DNA of 64,000 nucleotides from Hyphomicrobiales bacterium (GCA_004144345.1 SEEL01000011.1:1-64000); one strand, 5' to 3'. Positions 27,504-36,999 are shown, counted from the first letter of the stretch. The notes: generated by a model from the letters alone, not told the origin. Program-made: numbers and translations.

Positions 27504-29426
27504 TCAGTGCTTTAGCCAGCGCCGTGGCCAGCGAAGCCGGAAGTTTCGGACCAGTGCACGGCAGATTCTGCCGATCCGCCTGAGCCGTTTTAGGTCATGC
27601 GCGGTGACCGGCGTGCTCGCCGTGGCAAAGGCGCGCTCGAGGGCGGCGAGATCGGGGAGGGCGGGCGGCTGGTCGAGGGCGGTCAGGTCGGCAGTGACCG
27701 GCAGGGCAGCTGCGGCGGTGTAGAGGATGGTGGTGCCGGCCGCGATGTCGGTGCGCAATTGGGGAATGACGGTCTTGCTGGCGATGAGGTTGGTGTTGGG
27801 CGCCGGCCGATGGATGCGGGCAAGCCGCTCGCTGCCGAGGCCGCTGATGATGCTGACGTCGGTGGCGGTGTGAACCCGCGCGGTGTCGTGCTCGATATGC
27901 ACAGACTCGTCGCGATTGTTCTCGCCGCGCGCGATGGCGAAGCCGCCTTCGAGCGACTGCAGCGGGCGCGGCGTCGTGATGCGGTGGATTCGGATGTGCC
28001 AGGGCGAGGCGGGCACGAGCCAGGTCTCGACGGTGACGTCACTCCACGGCCGCCATTTGGTGTAGAGCTGGTCGCCGGCGATGACGGCGGTGTCGTTGGT
28101 TTCGCGCACGCGATAGTGGCGGCCATCATCGGAGAGGCCGAGCATGCCATCGAAGACTGCCGAGCCGAAGCCTCGCTCGTCGGCTTCGACCGAGAAGCCG
28201 TAGCGTGAGGAATAGACGAACTTGGCGTATTTCTCGGCGCCAAAGCGGAGCTGGGTATATTGCTGCCCCGAGGATAGCGCCACGACATTGCCCGGCGTAT
28301 GCAGCATCACCATGCCGGGATGGCGCAGCGGCACCGCGGCAGGCGCCGGCGCGGCCGGCAATTCCTCCGCGGCCCAGAAGGGATGGGTTTCGGGCAGCGC
28401 GAGCGGCAGGAAGGCCTTGAAGGCCCAATAGGGCGAGCCCGCCGAATTGTAGGTCTCGCTCATCAGCAGATTGGGATAGCCGTAGCCGATTGAGAGGATG
28501 CCGTCGCGATGTGCCATGGGCTTGTCGCGCCACCAGCGCAGATGGCGCAGGTAATGGCCCTTGATCTCGCCCCACGGCAAACCCTCGACATTGGCGAAGG
28601 CGAGCGCACCCCAGAAGCCGGAGCAGGCAAAGCGATAGGTGAGGGAGCGGCCGAAGGCGAGGGTGCCGCCATCTTCGTCGAACCAGTGCCGGATGTCACG
28701 GGCGAAGAGGGCGGCGCGCTCGCGGTAGCGTGCGGCACGCACCGTGTCCTGCGACAGCGCGGCGTAGAGCAGGCCGTAATAATGCATGGCGAACGGGACG
28801 TAGTGATCGACGCGGCGCACCGTGCCGTCGCGATACCAACCGTCGCCAAGATAATAGCGTTCCAGTTCGTGGAGATAGTCCTCGGTGAGGCGGCGATCGA
28901 AGTCGATGCCGCATTGCTCGAGGCCGAGGTCGATCATGATGCGGAAGAAGCGCCAGTTGCTGTCGACGAAATCGCGGGCCCGGGCGGCAAGCAGATAGGC
29001 CGCGACATTGTCCTTGGCGGCCTGCGATAGGGGCTCCCAGATGAGATGCGGCACGAGACGCAGGGCGAAGCCGAGGGCGGCCATCTCGACGAGACGCTGG
29101 TCGTAATGCCCCGGATGGCCCCAGAATTCCGGATGGGCCGGATCGGTGCCGTTGGCCAGCCCCTCGCGATAGCGCGCCCAGTGGTCGAATTCGCCGCCGC
29201 CGGCGGCGAGCGGGGCGAGACCCCAGAGGGGGCGGGCGAAGCCTTCGAGATCGGCGGCGGCGCGGTCAAAATGGGCGGCGGTCGCATCGAGGCGGAGCCG
29301 GGCATTGCCGGGCGAGAAATGCGGCAGCAGCGGCGCATGGAGATCGCGCAGGGCGCGCCCGACGTCAGCCCGGCTGTTGAGGGGGTTGCCGTGGAGCGGA
29401 TTGTCGCGGGCGGGATCGAAGGACAT
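27504..29426 (-). CDS. DUF2264 family protein (GH154-like, putative glycan-active)
   Basis: A 640-residue DUF2264 protein starting MSFDPARDNPLHGNPL. The N-terminal ~370 residues are an alpha/alpha-barrel-like region rich in Trp, Tyr and His (for example GDGWYRDGTVRRVDHYVPFAMHYYG), and the C-terminal part is beta-rich. As far as I recall, related DUF2264 proteins include CAZy family GH154 enzymes acting on uronic-acid-containing glycans; that assignment is from memory and the activity here is unproven. No signal peptide, so cytoplasmic. No transport genes adjoin it, so its substrate context is missing. Confidence 0.75.
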   Translation of the reverse strand: MSFDPARDNPLHGNPLNSRADVGRALRDLHAPLLPHFSPGNARLRLDATAAHFDRAAADLEGFARPLWGLAPLAAGGGEFDHWARYREGLANGTDPAHPEFWGHPGHYDQRLVEMAALGFALRLVPHLIWEPLSQAAKDNVAAYLLAARARDFVDSNWRFFRIMIDLGLEQCGIDFDRRLTEDYLHELERYYLGDGWYRDGTVRRVDHYVPFAMHYYGLLYAALSQDTVRAARYRERAALFARDIRHWFDEDGGTLAFGRSLTYRFACSGFWGALAFANVEGLPWGEIKGHYLRHLRWWRDKPMAHRDGILSIGYGYPNLLMSETYNSAGSPYWAFKAFLPLALPETHPFWAAEELPAAPAPAAVPLRHPGMVMLHTPGNVVALSSGQQYTQLRFGAEKYAKFVYSSRYGFSVEADERGFGSAVFDGMLGLSDDGRHYRVRETNDTAVIAGDQLYTKWRPWSDVTVETWLVPASPWHIRIHRITTPRPLQSLEGGFAIARGENNRDESVHIEHDTARVHTATDVSIISGLGSERLARIHRPAPNTNLIASKTVIPQLRTDIAAGTTILYTAAAALPVTADLTALDQPPALPDLAALERAFATASTPVTAHDLKRLRRIGRICRALVRNFRLRWPRRWLKH

Positions 29427-29478
29427 GGGCGGAAGGTGGCACAGGATCGAGGCGCTTGGCAGCCCCAGCACGGCCGAT

Positions 29479-29506
29479 GGCTCTCCCGCCTGCGGGCGGG
29501 AGAGCC
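29479..29506. repeat. REP-like perfect hairpin
   Basis: GGCTCTCCCGCC (29479-29490), a four-base loop, then its exact complement (29495-29506). No T-tract, so a palindromic intergenic element rather than a classical terminator. Confidence 0.7.
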
Positions 29507-29522
29507 GGGGTGAGGTCAGTCC

Positions 29523-29764
29523 CTAAAAATAGTAGGCGCGGTGGGCGCCATCATAGCGGCCGGACTTCAGGCAGCATTTCTTGAAACAGCCTCCCGGAGC
29601 CACAGGGGCAGAGGTCGTTGCGTCCGAGTTTCTCGAGAAGGTCCACGTCGCCATGGACGCGACGGTCGCCGCGTTTCACATGGGTTTCCGACGGGAAGGA
29701 ATTGCGGCGCTTCGAGCTGACCTCAAAAGCAGGGCTGGTCGTCGAAATTGCGGGTTTTGCGCAT
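29523..29764 (-). pseudogene. SEC-C motif protein interrupted by two single-base frameshifts
   Basis: The start ATG at 29764 has an ideal AGGAGG site. Reading [13 protein letters not shown], the frame is lost at a run of four T (complement of 29725-29728); removing one T gives [20 protein letters not shown] and [11 protein letters not shown]. The frame is lost again at a run of three T (complement of 29584-29586); removing one T yields [22 protein letters not shown] and a stop at 29523. The repaired product is 79 residues with a complete SEC-C zinc motif (CPCGSG..FKKCC). Both lesions are +1 in short homopolymers: either a real decayed gene or sequencing error. Confidence 0.75.
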
Positions 29765-29877
29765 TGGTGCCTCCTGTTTGTTGGCGCGGCGGCAGTAGGG
29801 CAGGCGTTGCGCCCGGTCAACTCCCGCTTTATACCGCCCCCCATTCACTGGGGCCTTGAACCCCGACTGGATGGAAA

Positions 29878-31032
29878 ATGATGGAACTGAACTCGCTTGA
29901 TTTGCCCAAGCGTCCCGAGGACACGCGCGTTGTGGTCGCGATGTCGGGGGGCGTCGATAGCTCGGTTGTCGCCGGGCTGCTGGCCCGGCAGGGCTATGAC
30001 GTGGTGGGCGTTACCCTACAGCTTTACGACCATGGCGAAGCGACGCACCGCAAGGGCGCCTGCTGCGCGGGTCAGGATATTCACGATGCGCGGCGCGTGG
30101 CGGCGGCGCTCGGCATTCCGCATTACGTGCTCGACTATGAAGAGCGGTTCAAGAAATCGGTGATGGAGCCGTTTGCCAATGCCTACCGGCAGGGCGAGAC
30201 GCCGGTGCCGTGCATTGCCTGCAACCAGTCGGTGAAGTTCGTCGACCTGATGGAAGTGGCCAAGGACCTCGGCGCCGATGTGCTGGCGACGGGGCATTAT
30301 GTGCAGAGCCGGCTCGAGGGCGGCAAGCGCCGGCTGTACCGGCCGGTCGATGGCTCGCGCGACCAGAGCTATTTCCTGTTCGCGACGACCGACCAGCAGC
30401 TGGACTTCCTGCGCTTTCCGCTGGGCGGCATGACCAAGCCCGCGGTGCGCGAACTGGCGCGCGAATTCGGGCTCGAGATTGCCGAAAAGCACGACAGCCA
30501 GGACATCTGCTTTGTGCCGCAGGGCAAGTATGCCGACGTGATCCGCAAGATGCATCCCGAGGCGCTGGCGGGTGGCGAGATCGTGCATCTCGATGGCCGC
30601 GTGCTGGGCAAGCATGAGGGGATCGTCAATTACACCGTGGGGCAGCGCAAGGGGCTCGGTATTGCCTCCGACGCGCCGCTCTATGTGGTCAAGCTCGAGC
30701 ACAAGAGCGGCCGGGTGATCGTCGGGCCGAAGGAAGCGCTGATGACCAAGACGGTCAAGCTGCGCAATGTGAACTGGCTGGGCGACGCGGCGCTGGCGTC
30801 CGCGGCGGGCGGCAACGGCCTGCCGGTCGAAGTGAAAGTGCGCTCGACGCGGCCGCCGCAGCAGGGCGCCGTGCAGATGATCGACGGCGACGTGTATGTG
30901 ACGCTGTTCACCGGCGAGTACGGCATTTCGCCGGGGCAGGCCTGCGTGTTCTACGCCGACGACAGCGAGACCAGCGAAGTGCTGGGCGGCGGCTTCATCG
31001 CCGAGGCCGTGCCGCAGGCGCTGGTGGCTTAG
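29878..31032 (+). CDS. mnmA: tRNA-specific 2-thiouridylase MnmA
   Basis: A 384-residue enzyme that inserts sulfur at U34 of tRNA Lys, Glu and Gln. The ATP-pyrophosphatase loop SGGVDSS is at residues 23-29, the catalytic Cys115 is in CNQSVKF and the persulfide Cys211 in QDICFVP; TGHY and the C-terminal beta-barrel are present. Tandem ATGs leave one codon of uncertainty. Its 3' end overlaps the small membrane-protein gene on the other strand by 4 bp. Confidence 0.96.
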   Translation: MMELNSLDLPKRPEDTRVVVAMSGGVDSSVVAGLLARQGYDVVGVTLQLYDHGEATHRKGACCAGQDIHDARRVAAALGIPHYVLDYEERFKKSVMEPFANAYRQGETPVPCIACNQSVKFVDLMEVAKDLGADVLATGHYVQSRLEGGKRRLYRPVDGSRDQSYFLFATTDQQLDFLRFPLGGMTKPAVRELAREFGLEIAEKHDSQDICFVPQGKYADVIRKMHPEALAGGEIVHLDGRVLGKHEGIVNYTVGQRKGLGIASDAPLYVVKLEHKSGRVIVGPKEALMTKTVKLRNVNWLGDAALASAAGGNGLPVEVKVRSTRPPQQGAVQMIDGDVYVTLFTGEYGISPGQACVFYADDSETSEVLGGGFIAEAVPQALVA

Positions 31033-31235
31033 GGCGCTGACGCTTCGGACGGGGGCGCTTCGGACGAACTCAGCGCGGCGTCGCGGGCGTTGCGGAGGTC
31101 GTTGACGTTGGAGACGCCCCCCATGATGCCGCCGAAGATCGAGACGAGGGCGAGGATGCCGAAGGCCAGCAGGATGATGCGGGCGGGCGTCAGGGTGAAC
31201 GGGCCGATGGGCTTGTTTTCGGGCGTGTTGCTCAT
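31029..31235 (-). CDS. Small single-pass membrane protein
   Basis: A 68-residue protein with one membrane segment (about 17-42, [22 protein letters not shown]) and a Ser/Glu/Ala/Pro tail. No family recognised. Convergent with mnmA with a 4-bp overlap, which supports a real stop position. Confidence 0.55.
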   Translation of the reverse strand: MSNTPENKPIGPFTLTPARIILLAFGILALVSIFGGIMGGVSNVNDLRNARDAALSSSEAPPSEASAP

Positions 31236-31508
31236 ACTGCTGCCTTAGCGCCAAGGATTTGCGCCGTCAAAGCGTCCTATTGTCAGTCGTCATGGCCGGG
31301 CAACCGGCCGCTCGGCCCGGCGTTTTGCGCCCGCTCGATGCCAGTCAGGCCCCGGCCGCCCCGGGATGACGACGATTTCTTCCTTGTCGCTCTGGACCAA
31401 GCGATCCCGAGAGGGCTCGCTTGGCCAACCGCCTAGTTTGCCCCCGACCAGAAATAATCGCAAAACCCGGCCAAGGAACCCCGACGGCGTGGCGTCTTAC
31501 TCGTAAAG
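31236..31508. other. Intergenic region with two repeat types
   Basis: GTCGTCAT (31286-31293) and ATGACGAC (31366-31373) frame GC-rich palindromes (GCCGGGC..GGCCCGGC), a common intergenic palindrome layout. A copy of the hairpin family follows at 31392-31432. No gene. I could not identify a convincing promoter for the ECF gene here. Confidence 0.55.
31392..31432 (+). repeat. Hairpin repeat family, copy 5 (best-formed)
   Basis: CTGGA-CCAAGCGA-T-CCC-GAGA-GGG-C-TCGCTTGG-CCAACCGC. The 8-bp outer stem is perfect, a T opposite C mismatch separates it from a 3-bp inner stem, and the loop is a GNRA-type tetraloop. Confidence 0.8.
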
Positions 31509-32111
31509 ATGCCAACTCAAAGGTCTCTTAGCGTGAATGGGTCTCTGGTTTTGACGCCGCAATTTACTGACACCGGCACGCGTTCGGCGGCGAGCGCGCA
31601 CAACAATGCTTTGGTCGATCGTGCCAAGGCAGGCGACAGGCTGGCGTTCAGTCAGCTTATCGAAGCGAATTACGATTTCATCTTCCGCACCGCCTGCAAA
31701 TGGACGGGGAAGAAGTCCGATGCCGAGGATATCGCGCAGGAGGTGTGCATCAAGCTCGCCACCGCGATCCAGAGCTTTGACGGACGCTCGGCGTTCACGA
31801 GCTGGCTCTATCGCGTGACCCTCAACATGGTCCGCGACATGCAGCGCTCGAGCGTGCGCAAAGCCAAGAATGTCGATGCCTTCGCATTGGTGCATCCGGA
31901 AGACGATCCGGGCGGCCAGGAAGAGGCGACGACGGCCCACCAGATCTGGGAACGGGTGTCGACGCTGCCCGACAAACAGCGCGAAGCGATCATGCTGGTC
32001 TATGGCGAGGACATGAACCACGTCGAAGCCGCAGAGATCATGGGGTGCAAGGAGGCCACGGTCTCCTGGCACATACACGAAGCCAAGAAGACCCTCAGGG
32101 GCCTTCTATGA
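31509..32111 (+). CDS. ECF-type RNA polymerase sigma factor
   Basis: A 200-residue sigma70-family factor with only regions 2 and 4. Region 2 includes FSQLIEANYDFIFRTACKW and DAEDIAQEVCIKLATAIQSF (about 50-110); region 4 is LPDKQREAIMLVYGEDMNHVEAAEIMGCKEATVSWHIHEAKKTL (about 155-198). The gene overlaps the following VWA gene by 4 bp, so the two are translationally coupled and likely form a sigma/regulator pair. Target promoters unknown. Confidence 0.9.
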   Translation: MPTQRSLSVNGSLVLTPQFTDTGTRSAASAHNNALVDRAKAGDRLAFSQLIEANYDFIFRTACKWTGKKSDAEDIAQEVCIKLATAIQSFDGRSAFTSWLYRVTLNMVRDMQRSSVRKAKNVDAFALVHPEDDPGGQEEATTAHQIWERVSTLPDKQREAIMLVYGEDMNHVEAAEIMGCKEATVSWHIHEAKKTLRGLL

Positions 32112-34180
32112 ACGAGGACGAGAAAATGACCGACGAAGCTCTGTACTCCCTGAAGTCGCTGCGCGCCGCGCAGCCTTCGCCCGAGGCGAAGAAGCTCGCG
32201 CTCAATGCCGCGATGGTGGCGTTCGACGCGGTGCAGGCGAGCAAGCCGAAGGCGCGGGCGAAGCAAGGCTGGCTCAGCCGCTGGACGCTCGGCGCGGGTC
32301 TTGGCGTGCCGGCCGCGACTGCGGTGGCCGCGCTGGTCCTTTTGCCGATGGGCACGCAGATGGTGGCGACGCGCAACAATCTCGACGGCCCGCCGAACGA
32401 TGTGCAGGTCGCGACGACCGAGATCGCGAGGGAAGAAGCGACGGTGACGACGCTCTCGACGCTGGAGGCGCCGAAGCCCGAGCAGGAAGTGGCGGCCGCC
32501 AAGATGGCCGACGACAGTGTTGCGCTGGGCGAAGCTGCGCCGGTTACGCAGGCCGACCAGCTGATGGCGGCGCCCGAAGCGATGCCGGCCCCGACCGGCC
32601 GCATGACGTTGCGCCAGGCCGCGCCGTCGGCGGCTGCCGACATGGCCGGCGGCAGCTTGGCGCAGGCGCCGCTTTATGTGGAAGGCGATACGTTCAAATC
32701 GTTCGACGAGAACCGGGTGAAGATCACCAGCGAAGAGCCGGTGTCGACCTTCTCGATCGACGTGGACACGGCGTCCTACACTTATGTGCGCAGCCTGCTC
32801 CAGGACGGCTATCTGCCGGACCCGGATGCGGTGCGGCTCGAGGAGCTGATCAACTACTTCCCGTATGACTACAAGGCGCCCGCGACGATCGACACGCCCT
32901 TCTCATCGACGATGAGCGTGATCCCGACGCCGTGGAACCCCAAGACCGAACTGCTGCAGATCGGCCTCAAGGGCTATGTGCCGCCGAAGGAAGATCGCCA
33001 GCCGCAGAACCTTACCTTCCTGCTCGATACGTCGGGCTCGATGGATGAGCCCAACAAGCTGCCGCTGCTGAAGCGCTCGTTCGCGCTGCTGGTCGACCAG
33101 CTGCTGCCGGAAGATACGGTGTCGATCGTGGTCTATGCCGGTTCGGCCGGCGTGGTGCTGGAGCCGACCAAGGCGAGCGAGCGGACGAAGATTCTCGGCG
33201 CGCTCGACAAGCTCGGTGCGGGCGGCTCGACCGCGGGTGCCGAGGGCATTGCGCTCGCCTACCGGCTGGCGGCAGAGAGCAAGATCGAGAATGGCGTCAA
33301 CCGGGTGATCCTCGCGACCGACGGCGATTTCAATGTGGGTATCGACGATCCGGAAGATCTCAAGACCTACATCAAGACGCAGCGCGACCAGGGCATTTTC
33401 CTCAGCGTGCTCGGCTTCGGCCGCGGCAATCTCGACGATGCGCTGATGCAGAGCCTGGCGCAGAACGGTAATGGCAACGCCGCCTATATCGACAGCTTCC
33501 GCGAAGCGCAGAAGGTGCTGGTGGAAGAGGGCGGCGCCAATCTGGTGACGATTGCCAAGGACGTGAAGATCCAGGTCGAATTCAACCCGGCCGCGGTCTC
33601 GGAGTACCGGCTGATCGGCTACGAGACCCGGGCGCTCAACCGCGAGGACTTCAACAATGATGCGGTCGATGCCGGCGAGATCGGCGCGGGCCACACTGTA
33701 ACGGCGCTCTATGAGATCACGCCCGCCGGTTCGGGTGGCGAACTCAACGACCCGCTGCGCTACGGCTCGGTGACGAGCAATGAAGTAGCGGCCGACGACG
33801 AGATCGGTTTCCTCAAGCTGCGCTACAAGGCGCCGCTGGGGGACATTAGCAAGCTGATCGAACTGCCGATCGGCAAGGATCTCGCGCTGGCCGACATCAG
33901 TGAAGCCGGCAATGACCAGCGCTTCGCCGCCGCCGTCGCCGCCTTCGGCCAGAAGCTCAAGGGCTCGGCCTATGGCGAGACGATGAGCTGGGACGAGGTC
34001 GCCGATCTGGCGAATGGTTCGAAGGGTGACGACGTCAATGGCTATCGCGCCGAGTTCGTGCAGATGGTGAAGCTCGCGGCCCTGCTGAACCCCGACCGTT
34101 CGGGCGGCGGCCGCAGCAAGGCGGACGATCCCAACCTGACGCAGGAGCGCAGCCTCGGCGCGCCGCCGCCACGGAAATGA
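32108..34180 (+). CDS. Membrane VWA-domain protein, candidate anti-sigma partner
   Basis: A 690-residue YfbK-like protein. A short cytoplasmic N-terminus (1-56) with helix-forming DEALYSLKSLRAAQPSPEAKKLALNAA precedes one membrane helix (about 57-82); an Ala-rich linker leads to a von Willebrand A domain whose metal site DTSGSM (307-312) and ATDGDFNVG are intact, followed by a DUF3520-type C-terminal region. The start overlaps the ECF gene (ATGA). Because the N-terminal part is cytoplasmic and coupled to a sigma factor, I infer it acts as the anti-sigma element with the VWA domain sensing outside. Closed by a terminator. Confidence 0.85.
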   Translation: MNEDEKMTDEALYSLKSLRAAQPSPEAKKLALNAAMVAFDAVQASKPKARAKQGWLSRWTLGAGLGVPAATAVAALVLLPMGTQMVATRNNLDGPPNDVQVATTEIAREEATVTTLSTLEAPKPEQEVAAAKMADDSVALGEAAPVTQADQLMAAPEAMPAPTGRMTLRQAAPSAAADMAGGSLAQAPLYVEGDTFKSFDENRVKITSEEPVSTFSIDVDTASYTYVRSLLQDGYLPDPDAVRLEELINYFPYDYKAPATIDTPFSSTMSVIPTPWNPKTELLQIGLKGYVPPKEDRQPQNLTFLLDTSGSMDEPNKLPLLKRSFALLVDQLLPEDTVSIVVYAGSAGVVLEPTKASERTKILGALDKLGAGGSTAGAEGIALAYRLAAESKIENGVNRVILATDGDFNVGIDDPEDLKTYIKTQRDQGIFLSVLGFGRGNLDDALMQSLAQNGNGNAAYIDSFREAQKVLVEEGGANLVTIAKDVKIQVEFNPAAVSEYRLIGYETRALNREDFNNDAVDAGEIGAGHTVTALYEITPAGSGGELNDPLRYGSVTSNEVAADDEIGFLKLRYKAPLGDISKLIELPIGKDLALADISEAGNDQRFAAAVAAFGQKLKGSAYGETMSWDEVADLANGSKGDDVNGYRAEFVQMVKLAALLNPDRSGGGRSKADDPNLTQERSLGAPPPRK

Positions 34181-34198
34181 ACGGCCCGACCAAACAGG

Positions 34199-34228
34199 AA
34201 AAAGCCCGGCCTCGCGCCGGGCTTTTTC
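34199..34228 (+). terminator. Terminator of the ECF-VWA operon
   Basis: AAAAAGCCCGGC-ctcgc-GCCGGGCTTTTT, a symmetrical strong hairpin 18 bases after the stop. Confidence 0.9.
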
Positions 34229-34282
34229 ATGCACATGTCAAAGTGATTGGCGGAACGGCGGACGAGAACATAAAGTGAACAG

Positions 34283-35515
34283 ATGCAACTCACCCTTCAG
34301 CGAAAGCTGGCCATTCTCGCCGATGCCGCCAAATACGACGCGTCCTGTGCCTCCAGCGGGACCGAGAAACGCGACAGCCTCAAGGGTGGGATCGGCTCGA
34401 CCGAGGGGAGCGGCATCTGCCACTCCTATGCGCCGGACGGGCGCTGCATCTCGCTGCTGAAACTGCTGCTGACCAATTTCTGCGTCTATGACTGCGCCTA
34501 TTGCGTGAACCGCTCGTCGTCCAATGTCGAGCGGGCGCGGTTCGGCGTCGAGGAAGTGGTGGCGCTGACGCTCGACTTCTACCGGCGCAACTATATCGAG
34601 GGGCTGTTCCTCTCGTCAGGGATCATTCGCTCGCCGGACTACACGATGGAAGAGATGGTACGCGTGGCGCGCACGCTCAGGCTCGAGCATGGGTTCCGCG
34701 GCTACATTCATCTCAAGATCATCCCCAATGCCTCGCCGGAACTGCTGGCTGAAGCGGCGCTGCATGCGGACCGGCTGTCGACCAATATCGAACTGCCCAC
34801 CGATGCGAGCCTTGCGACGCTGGCGCCGGAGAAGGCGCCGAGCGCCATCCGCACGGCGATGGCGCATATCGAAGGCAAGCGCGAGGAGTCGCGGCCCGAC
34901 GGGAAGCTTGAGAACGGCAAGCAGAAGCCGACGGTGCTGGCACCGGCGGGGCAATCGACGCAGATGATCGTCGGTGCCGATGCGACCGACGATTCCGGCA
35001 TCCTCAAGCGCAGTGCGTCGCTTTATGCAGGCTATGGGCTGAAGCGCGTCTATTATTCCGCGTTCTCGCCGATCCCCGATGCGAGCAGCAAGCTGCCGCC
35101 GCAACCGCCACCGCTGATGCGCGAGCACCGGCTGTATCAGGCGGACTGGCTGATGCGCTTCTATGGCTTTGATGCCGAGGAAATCGCGGTCGAGGGCGGC
35201 TTCCTCGATCTGAGGATCGACCCCAAGCTCGCCTGGGCGGTGGCGCATCGCGAGTTGTTCCCGCTCGATGTGAACCGGGCCGATCGCGAGATGCTGCTGC
35301 GGGTGCCGGGGCTGGGCGTGTCCAGCGTCAACGGCATCCTCGCGGCGCGGCGGCATCACCGGCTCCGGCTCGAAGACGTGGCGCGGCTCTGCGCGTCGGC
35401 GAAGAAGGTGCGGCCCTTCATCGTCGCCGATGACTGGACGCCGGGTGCGTCGCTCGATGACAGCAAGCTCAAGGCGCGGCTGACGGCCGAGCCAGCGCAA
35501 TTGAGCCTCTTCTGA
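34283..35515 (+). CDS. Putative DNA modification/repair radical SAM protein
   Basis: A 410-residue radical SAM enzyme of the type that is regularly paired with UDG-family proteins (TIGR03916-like). The [4Fe-4S] motif CxxxCxxC is C67-C71-C74 (NFCVYDCAYC). The C-terminus has a helix-hairpin-helix DNA-binding motif (LDVNRADREMLLRVPGLGV). The reaction is unknown; the family is predicted to act on DNA. One-base overlap (TGATG) with the downstream DUF4130-UdgX gene shows a two-gene operon. Confidence 0.88.
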   Translation: MQLTLQRKLAILADAAKYDASCASSGTEKRDSLKGGIGSTEGSGICHSYAPDGRCISLLKLLLTNFCVYDCAYCVNRSSSNVERARFGVEEVVALTLDFYRRNYIEGLFLSSGIIRSPDYTMEEMVRVARTLRLEHGFRGYIHLKIIPNASPELLAEAALHADRLSTNIELPTDASLATLAPEKAPSAIRTAMAHIEGKREESRPDGKLENGKQKPTVLAPAGQSTQMIVGADATDDSGILKRSASLYAGYGLKRVYYSAFSPIPDASSKLPPQPPPLMREHRLYQADWLMRFYGFDAEEIAVEGGFLDLRIDPKLAWAVAHRELFPLDVNRADREMLLRVPGLGVSSVNGILAARRHHRLRLEDVARLCASAKKVRPFIVADDWTPGASLDDSKLKARLTAEPAQLSLF

Positions 35516-36999
35516 TGAAGCGCGTGCGGCTTCATTCCCTGAATGATTTTGCGGAATGGCGTCTTGCGGCGCGTGGCCTGCTGCTCGCCGGGACGCCGCC
35601 GGAGGAGGTGATCTGGGAGGACCCGGCGTCGGCGGTCGATCTGTTCGCCGAGCCCGAGGAGCGGCCGCCCGACGTGGCGGCGCGCGCGGTGGGCGTGGTG
35701 CCGCCGCGCTTCATCGAACTGGCGGAGGCGGCGGTGTGCCATCGCGAAGCGATGCGCTTCGGGCTCTGCTATCGGCTGCTGTTCCGGCTGCAGAAGGACC
35801 GGGCGCTGATCGAGGTGCGATCGGACCCCGATATCTCCAAGCTCTATCGGTTGGCGAGCGAAGTGCGCCGCGACAGCCACAAGATGAAGGCGTTCGTGCG
35901 CTTCCGCGAGGACGAAGACCGCTTCGCCGCCTGGTTCGAGCCCGACCATTACACGCTGGAGCGCACGGCGCCGTTTTTCGTGCGCCGTTTCGCTTCGATG
36001 CAATGGGCGATTTTTACGCCCTATCGCTCGGCGGCCTGGAATGGCGACGAGCTGATGTTCGGCGATGGCACACGCAAGGAGGATGCGCCGCGCGGCGATG
36101 CGATGGAGGAGGTGTGGCGCACCTATTTCGCCTCGATCTTCAATCCGGCGCGGCTGAAAGTGTCGATGATGAAATCGGAGATGCCGGTCAAATACTGGCG
36201 CAACCTCCCCGAGGCGACGCTCATTCCCTCCCTGATCCGGGGCGCAAAGGAAGCGGAGGCCGAAATGGTGGCACGCGCGGCGACCATCCCGCCAGTGCGG
36301 CATCAGCGGGCCGAGGCGCGCAAGCTGGCGCCGGAGGAAGTGGCCGAGATCACGTCGCTGGCCGCTGCGCGCGCGGCGGTGCAGGGCTGCCGGCGTTGCC
36401 CGCTCCATGAATATGCAACGCAGGCGGTGTTCGGCGAAGGACCGCAGAATGCGGAAGTGATGTTCGTCGGCGAGCAGCCGGGCGACCAGGAGGATCTGGC
36501 GGGCAAGCCGTTTGTCGGGCCGGCCGGGCAAATCTTCGACAAGGCGCTCGACACCGTCGGCATCGACCGGCGGCGGGTCTATGTCACCAATGCGGTGAAG
36601 CATTTCAAGTTCGAGCCGCGCGGCAAGAAGCGAATCCATCAGCGGCCGAATGTGGGAGAGATCCAGGCGTGCCGCTTCTGGGTCAATCTCGAGCGCGAGT
36701 TCGTGCGGCCCAAGCTCATCGTGGCGATGGGCGCGACGGCGGTACAGAGCCTGATGGGCAAGGCTGCCTCGATCAGTTCGTTGCGCGGCAAGAAGCTGGA
36801 ACTGCCGGATGGCGGCACGCTTCTGGTGACGGTGCATCCCTCCTATCTGCTGCGCCTGCCGGACCGCGAGAAGGCGGCCGAGGAACTCAAGCATTTCGAG
36901 GCCGATCTGCGCGCCGTGAAGGCCTTCATCGACAGGCGCGGCGATGAGGTGCGGAGCGGGGGCGCTGTCACCGAGCGGGTCTCTCCGGCCGACCGTTAG
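35515..36999 (+). CDS. DUF4130-UdgX fusion, covalent uracil-DNA-binding protein
   Basis: A 494-residue fusion. Residues 1 to about 250 are a DUF4130 (TIGR03915) domain, partner of the upstream radical SAM protein; residues about 275-485 are a uracil-DNA glycosylase superfamily domain. Motif 1 GEQPGDQED (319-327), HPSYLLR (441-447) and the UdgX-specific loop KKRIH with His375 are present; in mycobacterial UdgX the equivalent His bonds covalently to the abasic sugar after uracil release. Iron-sulfur cysteines begin with CxxC at 292-295. I infer uracil recognition with covalent capture. It follows the radical SAM gene with a one-base overlap. Confidence 0.9.
   Translation: MKRVRLHSLNDFAEWRLAARGLLLAGTPPEEVIWEDPASAVDLFAEPEERPPDVAARAVGVVPPRFIELAEAAVCHREAMRFGLCYRLLFRLQKDRALIEVRSDPDISKLYRLASEVRRDSHKMKAFVRFREDEDRFAAWFEPDHYTLERTAPFFVRRFASMQWAIFTPYRSAAWNGDELMFGDGTRKEDAPRGDAMEEVWRTYFASIFNPARLKVSMMKSEMPVKYWRNLPEATLIPSLIRGAKEAEAEMVARAATIPPVRHQRAEARKLAPEEVAEITSLAAARAAVQGCRRCPLHEYATQAVFGEGPQNAEVMFVGEQPGDQEDLAGKPFVGPAGQIFDKALDTVGIDRRRVYVTNAVKHFKFEPRGKKRIHQRPNVGEIQACRFWVNLEREFVRPKLIVAMGATAVQSLMGKAASISSLRGKKLELPDGGTLLVTVHPSYLLRLPDREKAAEELKHFEADLRAVKAFIDRRGDEVRSGGAVTERVSPADR

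Noticed and set aside
31436-31508. Autoregulatory ECF promoter (GGAAC...CGTC) upstream of the sigma gene
   Set aside because: GGAAC and CGTCTT are present but separated by only 13 bases, too short for an ECF promoter.
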